Of a stretch of DNA of 64,000 nucleotides, positions 49,359 through 58,261 are shown piece after piece; positions within the stretch are counted from its first letter, which is position 1, and every line of letters starts with the position of its first letter. A model generated the notes under the pieces. It was not told the origin of the DNA, searched no databases, and worked only from the letters and a program-made list of their open reading frames with translations. A program made the position numbers and the translations under genes. Source of the DNA: Idiomarina rhizosphaerae (lineage in GTDB: Bacteria > Pseudomonadota > Gammaproteobacteria > Enterobacterales > Alteromonadaceae); assembly GCF_024159085.1 (NCBI RefSeq), contig NZ_JAMZDE010000003.1, forward strand, positions 281,098 to 345,097. The letters run 5' to 3'.

Positions 49359-50266
49359 AAATCGCCCTCAACTAACGCACCTAAACCAGCAAGATCGGAG
49401 TAGTCACCCTCGCGCAAGTCAGCAGACCATTGCGGATATTGATACATAGTGCACTCTACCGCTAACAGCTCAGCCAGGCTCTTCTCAAGGGAGGCAGGCT
49501 TCATGTGCTCTACGGCGAGAATAATTCGGCTAATGGGGGCTTGTCGCAAATGACTTTCGAAATAATCGACCGAACGCTGTAACTCGGTTGCCAAAGGTTC
49601 TAAAGCACCAGCTTCTATTTCGCTCTCTGTGTATTTAGAAACGTCGGTCACGCCACGCAGCAGACGAGTAAACATAAGCCCTTTAGGGGTATTAATTTGT
49701 GCAAGGTAATTGCCCGCAGGGTTTTGATATAAAGTAAGTTCAGCGTGGTTCTGAGTTTCGACTAAGCTGGGTAACGTCAGTTCGGTAATGGCGATATCCG
49801 TTAAGCTCAGGTCATGTTCACCGAATAACTCAACCCAGGGCATTAAATCATTTTTGTTGGCCGCAACCGCAATCACTTTATCCTGACCGGATGGTTGTTC
49901 CGGAAACTCATAATAGTCGGCAATGATTTCGTCAGCCGCAAAGGACACTAAGTCGCTTAAACTGTACTTTAAGCTTTCCGAAATTTCTTCCGGTTCCAGC
50001 ATAGGCCTATCCACCTGAACCGACTCGTATAAATCAGTTCCCAACACCAGCGTGACTTGCGCATTTTTTAGGGACAAACGGGAATATTTATCCAAAAGAG
50101 TGCCCGCGTGCTTAAGTAACGAACCTCGACGCACAGGTTCATAGTCATTAACTATCAACTCGGGGGCTTTAGCAGAGCCTTTGACAACAAGAAGACGGAC
50201 GCTGTTTTGCGTTATTTGAAAGCAAATACGGTGATCATTTTGTTTTTGCTTTGAAAATTCTAGCAC
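49355..50266 (-). CDS. mshI: MSHA biogenesis protein MshI (PilM-like)
   Basis: PilM/GspL-like cytoplasmic actin-fold protein (303 aa) that begins the operon. It shows loosely conserved features of the family (SLKYSLSDLVSFAADEIIADYYEFP and the EIEAGALEPLATELQRSVDYFES region). It has no membrane helix. Start GTG at 50266 with an AAGGAT ribosome binding site. Its promoter at 50323-50368 drives at least the first part of mshI-mshQ. mshH, which precedes mshI in Vibrio, is absent here. Confidence 0.87.
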   Translation of the reverse strand: MLEFSKQKQNDHRICFQITQNSVRLLVVKGSAKAPELIVNDYEPVRRGSLLKHAGTLLDKYSRLSLKNAQVTLVLGTDLYESVQVDRPMLEPEEISESLKYSLSDLVSFAADEIIADYYEFPEQPSGQDKVIAVAANKNDLMPWVELFGEHDLSLTDIAITELTLPSLVETQNHAELTLYQNPAGNYLAQINTPKGLMFTRLLRGVTDVSKYTESEIEAGALEPLATELQRSVDYFESHLRQAPISRIILAVEHMKPASLEKSLAELLAVECTMYQYPQWSADLREGDYSDLAGLGALVEGDL

Positions 50267-50322
50267 TCAACAACATCCTTTATTTTATTTTCAACCATGT
50301 TAACAGAAACTTTGCAAAGCTC

Positions 50323-50368
50323 ATTATAAAAAGCGCTGGTTCGCTACAGTTTATGATCTTCGTCATAA
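50323..50368 (-). promoter_or_regulatory. MSHA operon promoter with CRP-like site
   Basis: A perfect -10 TATAAT (50323-50328, minus strand) has no good -35. An inverted repeat TTATGA-N6-TCATAA (50351-50368) is centred about 41-43 bp upstream of the expected start, the class II position of CRP. It matches TGTGA-N6-TCACA at four of five bases on each side. A 10-bp palindrome CTTTGCAAAG overlaps the start region (50311-50320). Confidence 0.5.
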
Positions 50369-50375
50369 CCCATTT

Positions 50376-50394
50376 GTCGCAGTACAACTGCGAC
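50376..50394 (-). repeat. Perfect hairpin after pyrC
   Basis: Stem GTCGCAGT / ACTGCGAC, loop ACA, immediately after the pyrC stop codon. No T-run follows on the minus strand, so intrinsic termination is uncertain. It may protect the pyrC mRNA 3' end. Confidence 0.5.
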
Positions 50395-50396
50395 GA

Positions 50397-51431
50397 CTAG
50401 CTACGCAGTTTCCATTGCAAATCAGCCCCTGCCCAATAAGGCACCATAGGCCCTGTTGCAGTGTCTACCGTTTCAGCGACAGTCCATGGTTGCTGAACCA
50501 GTTCTATAGTCTCAGTATTACGGGGCAACTGATAAAAGTCAGCACCAAAAACACTGGCAAAGTTCGCCAGTTTATCCAACGCATTATGCTGACTAAAAAA
50601 CTCGGCATACAGCTCGATTGCAGCTGGAGCTGAATAACAACCAGCGCAACCACAAGCGGTTTCTTTATTTGCCTGCACATGCGGGGCTGAGTCAGTGCCG
50701 AGGAAAAACTTAGGGTTACCGGACAAGGCCGCCTGCTGTAATACCTGTTGGTGTGAGCGGCGCTTTAAAATTGGCAGGCAGTAATTATGTGGACGAATAC
50801 CGCCGACCAGCAAGTCGTTGCGGTTCATCAGCAAATGTTGCGGGGTCATTGTTGCTGCGACATTACTGTTGGCATTTTCGACAAACTTAACCGCGTCGGC
50901 GGTGGTAATGTGCTCCAGCACCAGCTTTAACTGCGGGAAGCGCTCGGTTATCGGAATTAAATGCCGCTCAATAAAAACTCTTTCGCGGTCAAAGATATCA
51001 ATGTCGCTGTCGGTGACTTCACCATGCACCAGCAAAGGCACCTGATGCTCCTGCATAGCTGCCAGCACCGGAGCCAGAGCTTCTACCGACTTCACACCGG
51101 CAGCGGAATTGGTGGTCGCTCCTGATGGATATAGCTTGAAGCCAATAACATACTCGTTTGCAGCAGCTTCAGCAATTTCTGCTGGGGTCGTGTCTGCCGT
51201 GAGATACAAAGCCATGAGCGGATTAAAACTCATGCCAGCGGGGATCTCGGCCAGAATTCTCTCACGATACTCCATAGCGGCCGCTACGGTTGTTACCGGA
51301 GGTACAAGGTTTGGCATAACCACAGCACGATGAAACACTGCCGCAGTTGCAGGTACGGTTGTTTGTAACATTGCACCATCGCGTAAATGCAGGTGCCAGT
51401 CATCAGGTCTTGGAATTGTTAAGCTTTGCAT
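50397..51431 (-). CDS. pyrC: Dihydroorotase PyrC
   Basis: Type II dihydroorotase: third step of de novo pyrimidine synthesis. Zinc ligands are seen in DDWHLHLRDG, the carboxylated Lys in FKLYPSGATTNS, His in LVHGEV and HITT, and Asp in LGTDSAPH; the CGCAGCYSAPAAIELY segment is typical. About 344 aa, as in E. coli. ATG at 51431 was chosen; GTG at 51437 is a close alternative. A -10 TATACT lies at 51462-51467. Confidence 0.96.
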   Translation of the reverse strand: MQSLTIPRPDDWHLHLRDGAMLQTTVPATAAVFHRAVVMPNLVPPVTTVAAAMEYRERILAEIPAGMSFNPLMALYLTADTTPAEIAEAAANEYVIGFKLYPSGATTNSAAGVKSVEALAPVLAAMQEHQVPLLVHGEVTDSDIDIFDRERVFIERHLIPITERFPQLKLVLEHITTADAVKFVENANSNVAATMTPQHLLMNRNDLLVGGIRPHNYCLPILKRRSHQQVLQQAALSGNPKFFLGTDSAPHVQANKETACGCAGCYSAPAAIELYAEFFSQHNALDKLANFASVFGADFYQLPRNTETIELVQQPWTVAETVDTATGPMVPYWAGADLQWKLRS

Positions 51432-51517
51432 AGTCACTTCTGGCTAAAAAATGAGAAACTCAGTATACCATCAAGTGCTTTGGCTAAAACCCATATTCCG
51501 TACTCTATTTGACCGTT

Positions 51518-52099
51518 TTAGCGCAGCCCCATGGCTTCTTTCCAGTGTTTACGACAACAGGAAACGTAACGATCATTGCCACCAATAGCTATTTGCTGCC
51601 CCATACGTATTGCATTGCCCTGCTCGTCAACCCGCAATGACATGGTTGCTTTGCGCCCGCAGTGGCAGATGGTTTTCATTTCCACTAGCTTGTCGGCTAT
51701 AGCCAACAACACCGCACTACCCGGAAAGGCGTTACCGAAAGCGTCGGTGCGTATGCCGTAACACATTACCGGAATATTGTCGGCGTCAGCCAGGCTGGAC
51801 AGTTGCCACACTTGCTCTTCACTTAAAAACTGTGCTTCATCAATTAACACGCAGTCAATTGCCTGTTGCATATAGCGAGCCCGGACTACGGCAGCTAAAT
51901 CCGTCCGGTGTGTGAAAGACACTGCATCGCGACCAATACCTAACCGGGAAGCAATACGTCCTTTACCTGCCCGGTCATCTAAAGCCGGCGTCATCAGCAA
52001 GACATGTTGTTGGCGCTCTTCGTAGTTGTGCGCCACTTGCAATAACGAGGTGCTTTTGCCTGCGTTCATTGCCGAGTAAGTGAAATATAGAGAAGCCAT
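51518..52099 (-). CDS. tdk: Thymidine kinase
   Basis: Type II thymidine kinase of the pyrimidine salvage pathway. P-loop SAMNAGKST near residue 8-16, the DEAQFLSE motif carrying the catalytic Glu, and a zinc site from Cys residues in ICHCGRKA and SCCRKHW. At 193 aa it is slightly shorter than E. coli Tdk (205). It is divergent from add and lies 86 nt downstream of pyrC in transcription order reversed. Confidence 0.95.
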   Translation of the reverse strand: MASLYFTYSAMNAGKSTSLLQVAHNYEERQQHVLLMTPALDDRAGKGRIASRLGIGRDAVSFTHRTDLAAVVRARYMQQAIDCVLIDEAQFLSEEQVWQLSSLADADNIPVMCYGIRTDAFGNAFPGSAVLLAIADKLVEMKTICHCGRKATMSLRVDEQGNAIRMGQQIAIGGNDRYVSCCRKHWKEAMGLR

Positions 52100-52199
52100 T
52101 TTGTTCTATTTTTTTAAGTTAATGTGGTCAGATCCTGGCAGAGATTAGCACGATTTTATGGCATTATGGGACAAAGCAACCTTAAGGCAGGAGTTCTCT

Positions 52200-53432
52200 A
52201 TGCAATATTCCCCCGAGTTTATCAAAGCCATTCCTAAAGCTGACTTGCATTTGCACCTTGATGGCAGCCTTCGTGCCAGCAGCTTAATTGATATGGCTAA
52301 ACGCGCTGATATCGAACTTCCAAGCTATACCGAAGAAGGCTTGTTTGATCTGGTGTTTAAATCGCATTACAACAATTTGGGTGAATACCTTAACGGTTTT
52401 CAATACACCTGCGCCGCTTTGCGTGATTTAGAAAACCTGGAGCAAGCCTCTTATGAATTAGCCGTCGATAATCAAAACGAAGGGGTAAATTACATAGAGG
52501 TACGCTTTGCTCCTCAGCTACTCATGGATCCGGGTAAAGGTGTTACTTTTGACACCATAATGCACGTAGTAAACGACGGTCTTTTGCGCGCAAAGAAAGA
52601 GTACAACAACCGTGCCGACGTTAAGAACGGCGATAAACCGCCATTTGACTACGGCATTATCAACTGCGCCATGCGGATGTTCGGTAAAAAAGGATTTTCC
52701 CCTTATTACACACAAATGTTCCAGTTAATGCGCGACTTCGAACCTATGCAGGTTATTAAAACGGCCGCAATGGATTTGGTTCGCGCCAGCGTTCGTATGC
52801 GTGATGAAGAAGCTATGCCAATTGTCGGACTGGATATTGCCGGCCAGGAAATTGGTTACCCGGCGGGTGAGTTCAAAGAAGTATACGAATACGCGCACGA
52901 GAACTTTCTGCTGAAAACCGTACATGCCGGAGAAGCTTACGGTGCTGAGAGCATTTTTGAAGCCTTAACCAAATGCCATGCCGACCGCCTGGGTCACGGT
53001 TATTCCTTATTCTCTCCTGAAATGACTCAGGATCCGTCTATTGAAGACCCTAAAGCTTATGGTGAAAGCCTGGCCTCTTATATTGCTGATCGCCGTATTG
53101 CCGTTGAAGTTTGCCTGACCAGCAACCTGCAAACTAACCCGGATATTGGCGACATTAAAAACCACAACTTCCAGCACATGCTGGATAACCGCTTAGCCAC
53201 CATTATTTGTACTGATAACCGTCTGGTTTCTCGTACCACGGTCAGCAACGAATATCAGTTAGCTGTGGATAATTTTGATATTTCGCTGAAGCGCCTGAAA
53301 GACATTGTCGCCTACGGCTTCAAGAAAAACTTCTTCCCGGGTCGCTATGTAGAAAAGCGTGATTACGCCAAGCAAAACCTGGAATATTTTGACAAAGTGG
53401 TTAAGCAGTTTGGGCTAAACGACGCCAGCTAA
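52200..53432 (+). CDS. add: Adenosine deaminase-family protein
   Basis: Converts adenosine to inosine in purine salvage. Zinc ligands are in HLHLDGS (His17, His19), later motifs are TVHAGEAYG, LGHGYSLFS, EVCLTSNLQTN and CTDNRLVS. At 410 aa it is longer than E. coli Add (333), with inserts around residues 145-175 and 270-290, so substrate could differ within the deaminase family. ATG at 52200 has AGGAG; an earlier ATG at 52158 lacks one. Confidence 0.9.
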   Translation: MQYSPEFIKAIPKADLHLHLDGSLRASSLIDMAKRADIELPSYTEEGLFDLVFKSHYNNLGEYLNGFQYTCAALRDLENLEQASYELAVDNQNEGVNYIEVRFAPQLLMDPGKGVTFDTIMHVVNDGLLRAKKEYNNRADVKNGDKPPFDYGIINCAMRMFGKKGFSPYYTQMFQLMRDFEPMQVIKTAAMDLVRASVRMRDEEAMPIVGLDIAGQEIGYPAGEFKEVYEYAHENFLLKTVHAGEAYGAESIFEALTKCHADRLGHGYSLFSPEMTQDPSIEDPKAYGESLASYIADRRIAVEVCLTSNLQTNPDIGDIKNHNFQHMLDNRLATIICTDNRLVSRTTVSNEYQLAVDNFDISLKRLKDIVAYGFKKNFFPGRYVEKRDYAKQNLEYFDKVVKQFGLNDAS

Positions 53433-53466
53433 GTAAAGAACCGTTCGAGTTTAGATATTTTAGACA

Positions 53467-53496
53467 AGCATGCAGCTGATTAAGTGGCTGCATGCT
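53467..53496. terminator. Terminator between add and the DUF2955 gene
   Basis: A 10-bp stem AGCATGCAGC / GCTGCATGCT with a 10-nt loop, followed by CTTT on the plus strand. It lies between two convergent genes and probably ends both transcripts. The remaining sequence of the 90-bp gap shows nothing else. Confidence 0.6.
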
Positions 53497-53522
53497 CTTT
53501 CAGCCCCTGCAAGTGTTAGTTA

Positions 53523-54551
53523 TTATGCCGCGCCAAATCGCGTTCCCGCGAACTGATTCAAAAGTTTGTGCACCAAATAGCACACCATCATAGCGGCGAT
53601 AATTGCCACAAAAGTACTGCTCAGACGATAAAGCCCGGAATAAATCAAATCTTGCGCTGGTGACAAATACTGACCGAACAGAATGCCCATGGTGGTCATT
53701 GCCCCAAACCCCACTCCGGCTCCCGAAGCTTCAAGTACATGAATGCGGGCAAATAACATCACCCCAAGCCAGAACAGAGGCACAATCAACCACAGTATGT
53801 CATACCAACCGTACAGCAGAACCTGCACACCAAGACCAAACATAACACCAATAAGTGTGCCTGCCGCTCGCTTGCGCGCGTAAGTTAATGCCCCGTTCCA
53901 ATTCATGGGAAATAGCACCAAAATGGTCGTGGCCTGCGCAGAAATGGAATCCTGTAAATCAAACAGCTGAAACACCAAAAACGACAGGGTTGTCACCGTA
54001 GCGCCCAAAATCGCTTCATGGCGCACGCGGCTAGGTGACTTATCCGGCAAAGGTGGTGGTGCCGCATTGTGTTTCTTATTGGGTATAATCGCATGCATAA
54101 CAAAGGCAATGACTATTGCCAGTATCGACGCAAAAAAGTTACTGGCTATTAGGTTATTAACGTCGGTGCCTGGGTAACTGGCGTAATGCAGCATAATGCT
54201 CAGCATCAGCACACCGTTCGCTCCGAACAGAAAGGCCGTGCCCCGCGCCATAAAAGCAAACCGATACAGAAATAAGACAAAGGCGACCATTGTCATTAAT
54301 ACTGAATGCCCGCCCAGTATCTGCGCCAGAATACCGACTTCCAGTCCGCACATAACCGACGCCGCAAGTATTTGCCGGGCGACCTGCCGGTTTATCATTG
54401 GCACTAAACCCAATAGTAGCATTGGTAAAACGGTAAAAAACACGCCATAAGACAAGTCAAACAGTGCCGTTGCCAGAAAGCCAATGGAGCCACCAAAGGC
54501 TATTCGTAAGCATTGCCTTAGGCCGTTTTCGCTCAGTGCTGAAGTTGCCAT
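53523..54551 (-). CDS. DUF2955/FUSC-type membrane protein
   Basis: Integral membrane protein, 342 aa, with about 10 helices in two sets of five, the form of the aromatic-acid-exporter-like DUF2955 proteins. The first helices (CLRIAFGGSIGFLATALF) and the motif RKRAAGTLIGVMFGLGVQVL are typical. It almost always pairs with an HlyD-type adaptor, as here (13-nt gap). Probably the pump component of a MarR-regulated efflux system. Substrate unknown. Confidence 0.85.
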   Translation of the reverse strand: MATSALSENGLRQCLRIAFGGSIGFLATALFDLSYGVFFTVLPMLLLGLVPMINRQVARQILAASVMCGLEVGILAQILGGHSVLMTMVAFVLFLYRFAFMARGTAFLFGANGVLMLSIMLHYASYPGTDVNNLIASNFFASILAIVIAFVMHAIIPNKKHNAAPPPLPDKSPSRVRHEAILGATVTTLSFLVFQLFDLQDSISAQATTILVLFPMNWNGALTYARKRAAGTLIGVMFGLGVQVLLYGWYDILWLIVPLFWLGVMLFARIHVLEASGAGVGFGAMTTMGILFGQYLSPAQDLIYSGLYRLSSTFVAIIAAMMVCYLVHKLLNQFAGTRFGAA

Positions 54552-54564
54552 AGTCTCTTCCTGA

Positions 54565-55626
54565 TCAATAAATGTAGTGCAACCAGCCCAGCAACCGGAT
54601 TTGAGCTTTCGCGATCGCAGCTTTGACGCTTCCTTCAGGAACTATCTGTACCGTGGCCTTCGCTCCGGCCGGGCGCTCTGAATCCGGTTGTTCGGTTAAA
54701 CGCAAATGAACCCGAAGTCGCTGCGCGTCACGTATCCAACGGTTTGAATTAACCGGTGCTGCTAAGGCTCCGTCGGCACTTAACTGACCCGCGTTAACAC
54801 CGGCATCAATGCTCTCCACTTTTACCTCATAAAGCGTGCCGGGTTCGGCATCAAATACCACCAGAGCCTGCTGCCCGGACTTTATGTTCCGTAAGTTCTT
54901 CTCGCGAAAATCGGCAACAATATCGGCATTGGGGGAAACTAGCGCCATTAGCGGAGATCCTTGACGAGCATAAGCGCCTTCGCTGAGCTTTAAATTGCCG
55001 ACACGTCCGGCATGTTTCGCACGCACGGTGGTGTAGCTTAAGTTAAGCTTCGCTGTTTCTATTGCATTTTCGGCTTGTTGAATAAGTAAGTTGCTTGCAT
55101 CGTCCTCAGCACCTCGTTGCACTTTTAGGCTTTTTAGTTGTGACTGGGCGGCTTCAACATTTGCCATGGCCTCCAGCTTGCTACTCTGCGCGCGGTCATA
55201 TTCCTGCTGCGACGAACTGCCGTCTTCCATCAGATTTTTAATGCGCCGAGCCTCACGGCTAAGCTCTTGAGCTGTTGCCTGTACTGATTTTAACTTTGCC
55301 TGGGCAGTTCGAATTTGGGCATCAAACTGCTGGTTTGACTGCTGCGCCTGAGCCAGTGCAAGCTCTGCTTGCTGTAATTGAAGTTGATAAGGCCGCGGGT
55401 CGATTTTAAATAATGGATCGCCCTCTTCAACATACTGGTTATTATTAACCAAGACTTTTTCTACCGTACCATTCACCTGTGGCGCAACCTGAGTCACCAC
55501 CCGGGTTACCATTGCCTGCGGGGTCAACGGCAGGCTTAAATCAGCCCACAGGAAGTAGGCAAATACGAGTACAAATAATACCAGTGCCCGCTTAACCCAG
55601 CGGGCAAACTTTTCGTCCGCAGTCAT
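54565..55626 (-). CDS. HlyD-family periplasmic adaptor (EmrA-like)
   Basis: Membrane fusion protein with an N-terminal helix (about 14-30), a split biotinyl-lipoyl domain (TQVAPQVNGTVEKVLV and YTTVRAKHAGRVGNLKL), a coiled-coil hairpin (about 80-180) and a beta-barrel domain. At 353 aa it resembles EmrA/AaeA. It would link the DUF2955 pump to an outer-membrane channel encoded elsewhere. It overlaps marR by four bases. Confidence 0.9.
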   Translation of the reverse strand: MTADEKFARWVKRALVLFVLVFAYFLWADLSLPLTPQAMVTRVVTQVAPQVNGTVEKVLVNNNQYVEEGDPLFKIDPRPYQLQLQQAELALAQAQQSNQQFDAQIRTAQAKLKSVQATAQELSREARRIKNLMEDGSSSQQEYDRAQSSKLEAMANVEAAQSQLKSLKVQRGAEDDASNLLIQQAENAIETAKLNLSYTTVRAKHAGRVGNLKLSEGAYARQGSPLMALVSPNADIVADFREKNLRNIKSGQQALVVFDAEPGTLYEVKVESIDAGVNAGQLSADGALAAPVNSNRWIRDAQRLRVHLRLTEQPDSERPAGAKATVQIVPEGSVKAAIAKAQIRLLGWLHYIY

Positions 55627-56111
55627 ACTTCGTCCTCGTTATTTCGGTCAGCCTGCTGAGCTTCAGACATGTGATTCGCATTGTATGAAATCATGGCCAA
55701 TACCTTTTTAACCGTTTCAAGCTCTTCGTCTTCGATATTGGCCAGCAGCGCCCTTCTAACTTTTAGAATTTTCGCTTCCATTTTTCTAACCAGGGCATGA
55801 CCTGAATTTGTTAAAAACACTTGCTTAGCACGACCATCGTCCGGGCTTGCTTTGCGCGTAACCAGCTCTTGCTCCTCCAGCTGCGCCAGCGTGCGCATAA
55901 GTGAACCAAGTTCTAGTTCAAGCGCTTCCGCAAGCTGCTTCTGACTGACTCCATCACCAATACGTGCCAATTTCCACATAGCACTCCAGCGTGGGTAGGT
56001 TAACCCCAGCGGTGCCAGTTCCTTATCCGCAATAGCCTGCCACTGACGCGCAACGCGACCGAGTCGTTCAGGTACAGATAATTGTCTGAGCTGTTCTTGT
56101 GTTAATGTCAT
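55623..56111 (-). CDS. MarR-family transcriptional regulator
   Basis: Winged-helix repressor, 162 aa, with HTH ISQ-like region near 60-85 (VSQKQLAEALELELGSLMRTLAQLE) and wing (VTRKASPDDGRAKQVFLT). The SPDDGRAK motif is typical of the family. It heads marR-hlyD-DUF2955. ATG at 56111 was chosen; a GTG at 56132 lies inside the operator. The operator at 56121-56168 indicates autoregulation and control of the efflux genes. The inducer is unknown. Confidence 0.9.
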   Translation of the reverse strand: MTLTQEQLRQLSVPERLGRVARQWQAIADKELAPLGLTYPRWSAMWKLARIGDGVSQKQLAEALELELGSLMRTLAQLEEQELVTRKASPDDGRAKQVFLTNSGHALVRKMEAKILKVRRALLANIEDEELETVKKVLAMISYNANHMSEAQQADRNNEDEV

Positions 56112-56120
56112 ATCAATCTC

Positions 56121-56168
56121 TTTAGTTAGCACGCTAAGTATAATAACAAACTTAGCGTGCTAACTAAA
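56121..56168. promoter_or_regulatory. Double MarR operator, perfect 19-bp inverted repeat
   Basis: Perfect arms of 19 bp (56121-56139 and 56150-56168) flank a 10-bp AT-rich spacer. Each arm contains a smaller imperfect palindrome, TTAGCACGCTAA and its complement TTAGCGTGCTAA, so two MarR dimers could bind, about 26-27 bp apart. A -10-like TATACT lies in the spacer on the minus strand, placing the sites over the promoter. Confidence 0.8.
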
Positions 56169-56208
56169 ATGAAAATAGCGATAGGTTTGAGCTAAAAATT
56201 AGATACAA

Positions 56209-56233
56209 AAAAGCCCCTGAAAAAGGGGCTTTT
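56209..56233 (-). terminator. Intrinsic terminator of ssb
   Basis: A 10-bp stem AAAAGCCCCT / AGGGGCTTTT with a 5-nt loop and a T-run in the minus direction, 46 nt after the ssb stop. It separates ssb from the marR promoter. Confidence 0.85.
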
Positions 56234-56279
56234 ATCAAATAATACAGATATCCAGCGGGTAAATCCTACACTTGGCAAT

Positions 56280-56840
56280 CTAGAAGGGAATATCGTCATC
56301 AAAATCGTTGTCAGGTGAAAACGGCGCGGGTTCTGCCGGTTTTTGTTGTGACTGTTGATTTTGCTGCTGCGCTGGCTGAGGCGCAGGACGCTGTTGTTGC
56401 TGTGACGGCTGTTGTGGTTGACCACCACCGTAACCACCGCCTTGCTGCTGACCGCCACCAAAACCCTGGCCTTGTTGTGGAGCACCACCCTGAGGGCCGC
56501 CACGAGAATCCAGCATTTGCATTTCGTTAATGACCACTTCTGTCGTGTAACGCTCTACGTTGTCCTGGCCTGTCCATTTACGCGTTTGCAAACGCCCTTC
56601 AACATAAACTTTAGAGCCCTTTTTCAGGTACTCGCCGGCAATTTCTGCTAAGCGACGATAAGCCACACAACGGTGCCATTCGGTTTGTTCGCGCGGTTCG
56701 CCTGTTTGCTTATCTTTCCAGGTTTCACTGGTCGCAATCGACAGGTTGGCTATCGCTGTGCTGTTTTGGGTATAACGAACCTCTGGGTCAGCGCCCAAAT
56801 TACCAATTAAAATTACTTTATTTACACCGCGACTGGCCAT
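56280..56840 (-). CDS. ssb: Single-stranded DNA-binding protein SSB
   Basis: Coats single-stranded DNA in replication, repair and recombination and recruits partners through its tip. It has an OB-fold (residues 1-110; [21 protein letters not shown] and [13 protein letters not shown]), a long Gly/Gln/Pro-rich linker (about 115-175) and the acidic tip DFDDDIPF at the end. At 186 aa it is normal. It is transcribed away from uvrA after an intervening MFS gene. Confidence 0.96.
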   Translation of the reverse strand: MASRGVNKVILIGNLGADPEVRYTQNSTAIANLSIATSETWKDKQTGEPREQTEWHRCVAYRRLAEIAGEYLKKGSKVYVEGRLQTRKWTGQDNVERYTTEVVINEMQMLDSRGGPQGGAPQQGQGFGGGQQQGGGYGGGQPQQPSQQQQRPAPQPAQQQNQQSQQKPAEPAPFSPDNDFDDDIPF

Positions 56841-56884
56841 TAGATTCTCCTGTTCCTTGTACGCGTTACAACTGCTTTAAATTA

Positions 56885-58261
56885 TTAAGCGACCGATGCT
56901 TCTTTAAGCAACTGATTAACCGCCTTTTCATCGTAATGTTTTTTATCAACTTTTAAGTAAGTGGCCTGATCTTCTTCAACCCATCTTGCTTCCGTAACGC
57001 CGGTTACGGTAAGTAACTGCTCACTTAGCTTGATAGCCTTGCTTTCAGTTAACCCCGGCAATGATAACGAGACGCTGGTGACACCTGCGGGGTTAACCAT
57101 GACGAAACTGATTAGCAACCAACATACTAGCAAGATCAGGCAGAAAACAACAACGCCAGATAGCCCAAAAAATTGTAAGACGGAGCCGCCTACGACCCCA
57201 CCGACAAAAGAGCCTAGAAACTGACCTGTTGAATAAATCCCACTGGCACTGCCTTTGCTCCCCGCCGGAGCAACTCGGGTCAGTAACGAAGGTAAACTGG
57301 CTTCAATAAAATTAAAGCCGGTGAAAAATATCACCAAAGCAGCAACCAGCAGCCAGGCGTTTTGCCCCGCTATGGCAATAATTAACAGCGCGACAATTAA
57401 GGTAATAATAGAAAACCGCAGCCACTGCACAGAATTATTATTGCGCGAACTGCTGATAATCATTGGTACCATGAACAAAATAGAAGCCGCCAGCGTAGGT
57501 AAGTAAAACCAGGCGTGAGTCTGACTTTCAAAACCCGCATTTTGCAGCTGCATGGGTAAAGTCACAAACCAGGCCGTTAAAATAGCGTGTAACACAAAAA
57601 TACCGCTGTTCAGGCACCACAGTTGTTTGTGTTTAAGCAAGTGGCCCAGTTCAGACAATACGGGTAAGGATTCACGCCTGGCAGAGGTTGTCACCACTTT
57701 GGGTACACTCAGCAACAACACCAGAATGCCCAGAACACCACTGGCAGCAGTAAACCAGAACAAACCCGAAAGACCAATAATATCGCCCAATAAAGGCCCG
57801 GCTACCAGCGAAATAGCAAACGCCAGGCCAATGCACATACCAATAGTGGCCATCACTTTCGGTCGTTGTTCGTCACGCGATAAGTCAGCTGCCAGCGCCA
57901 GAATAGCAGCCGCAATAGCGCCTAGCCCCTGTAGCGCCCGACCAATGGATACACCGAATAGAGTATCGGCCTGAGCGGCCACCACACTACCAAGAATAAA
58001 GACCAGCAAGCCACCGACAATAACCGGTTTTCGGCCAAGGCGGTCAGACAGCATGCCTAACGGAATTTGCAACAATGCCTGTGTCAGGCCATAGGCACCC
58101 AGAGCAATACCAACCCACAGCGGCGAGTAGTCAGGGTAGTCTTGTGCATAAACCGCTAAAACTGGCATGATCAAAAACAGCCCTAACATCCGTATACCAA
58201 ACACGGAAGCTAGTGCTAAAGCGGCTTTTTTCTCTGTTTTATTTAATTTTTGCGGCGTCAT
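56885..58261 (-). CDS. MFS transporter, YajR type
   Basis: Major facilitator with 12 membrane helices and a clear motif A (GMLSDRLGRKPVIVGG). The C-terminal extension (about 395-458) has a ferredoxin-like alpha-beta pattern with LPGLTESKAIKLSEQLLTVTGVTEARW, like the YAM domain of E. coli YajR. At 458 aa it matches YajR (454). Substrate unknown; drug or metabolite efflux is typical. It starts just after ssb reads upstream and is divergent from uvrA. Confidence 0.88.
   Translation of the reverse strand: MTPQKLNKTEKKAALALASVFGIRMLGLFLIMPVLAVYAQDYPDYSPLWVGIALGAYGLTQALLQIPLGMLSDRLGRKPVIVGGLLVFILGSVVAAQADTLFGVSIGRALQGLGAIAAAILALAADLSRDEQRPKVMATIGMCIGLAFAISLVAGPLLGDIIGLSGLFWFTAASGVLGILVLLLSVPKVVTTSARRESLPVLSELGHLLKHKQLWCLNSGIFVLHAILTAWFVTLPMQLQNAGFESQTHAWFYLPTLAASILFMVPMIISSSRNNNSVQWLRFSIITLIVALLIIAIAGQNAWLLVAALVIFFTGFNFIEASLPSLLTRVAPAGSKGSASGIYSTGQFLGSFVGGVVGGSVLQFFGLSGVVVFCLILLVCWLLISFVMVNPAGVTSVSLSLPGLTESKAIKLSEQLLTVTGVTEARWVEEDQATYLKVDKKHYDEKAVNQLLKEASVA

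Noticed and set aside
50376..50394. Intrinsic terminator of pyrC
   Set aside because: The stem is perfect but no T-run follows on the coding strand, so it is listed only as a repeat.
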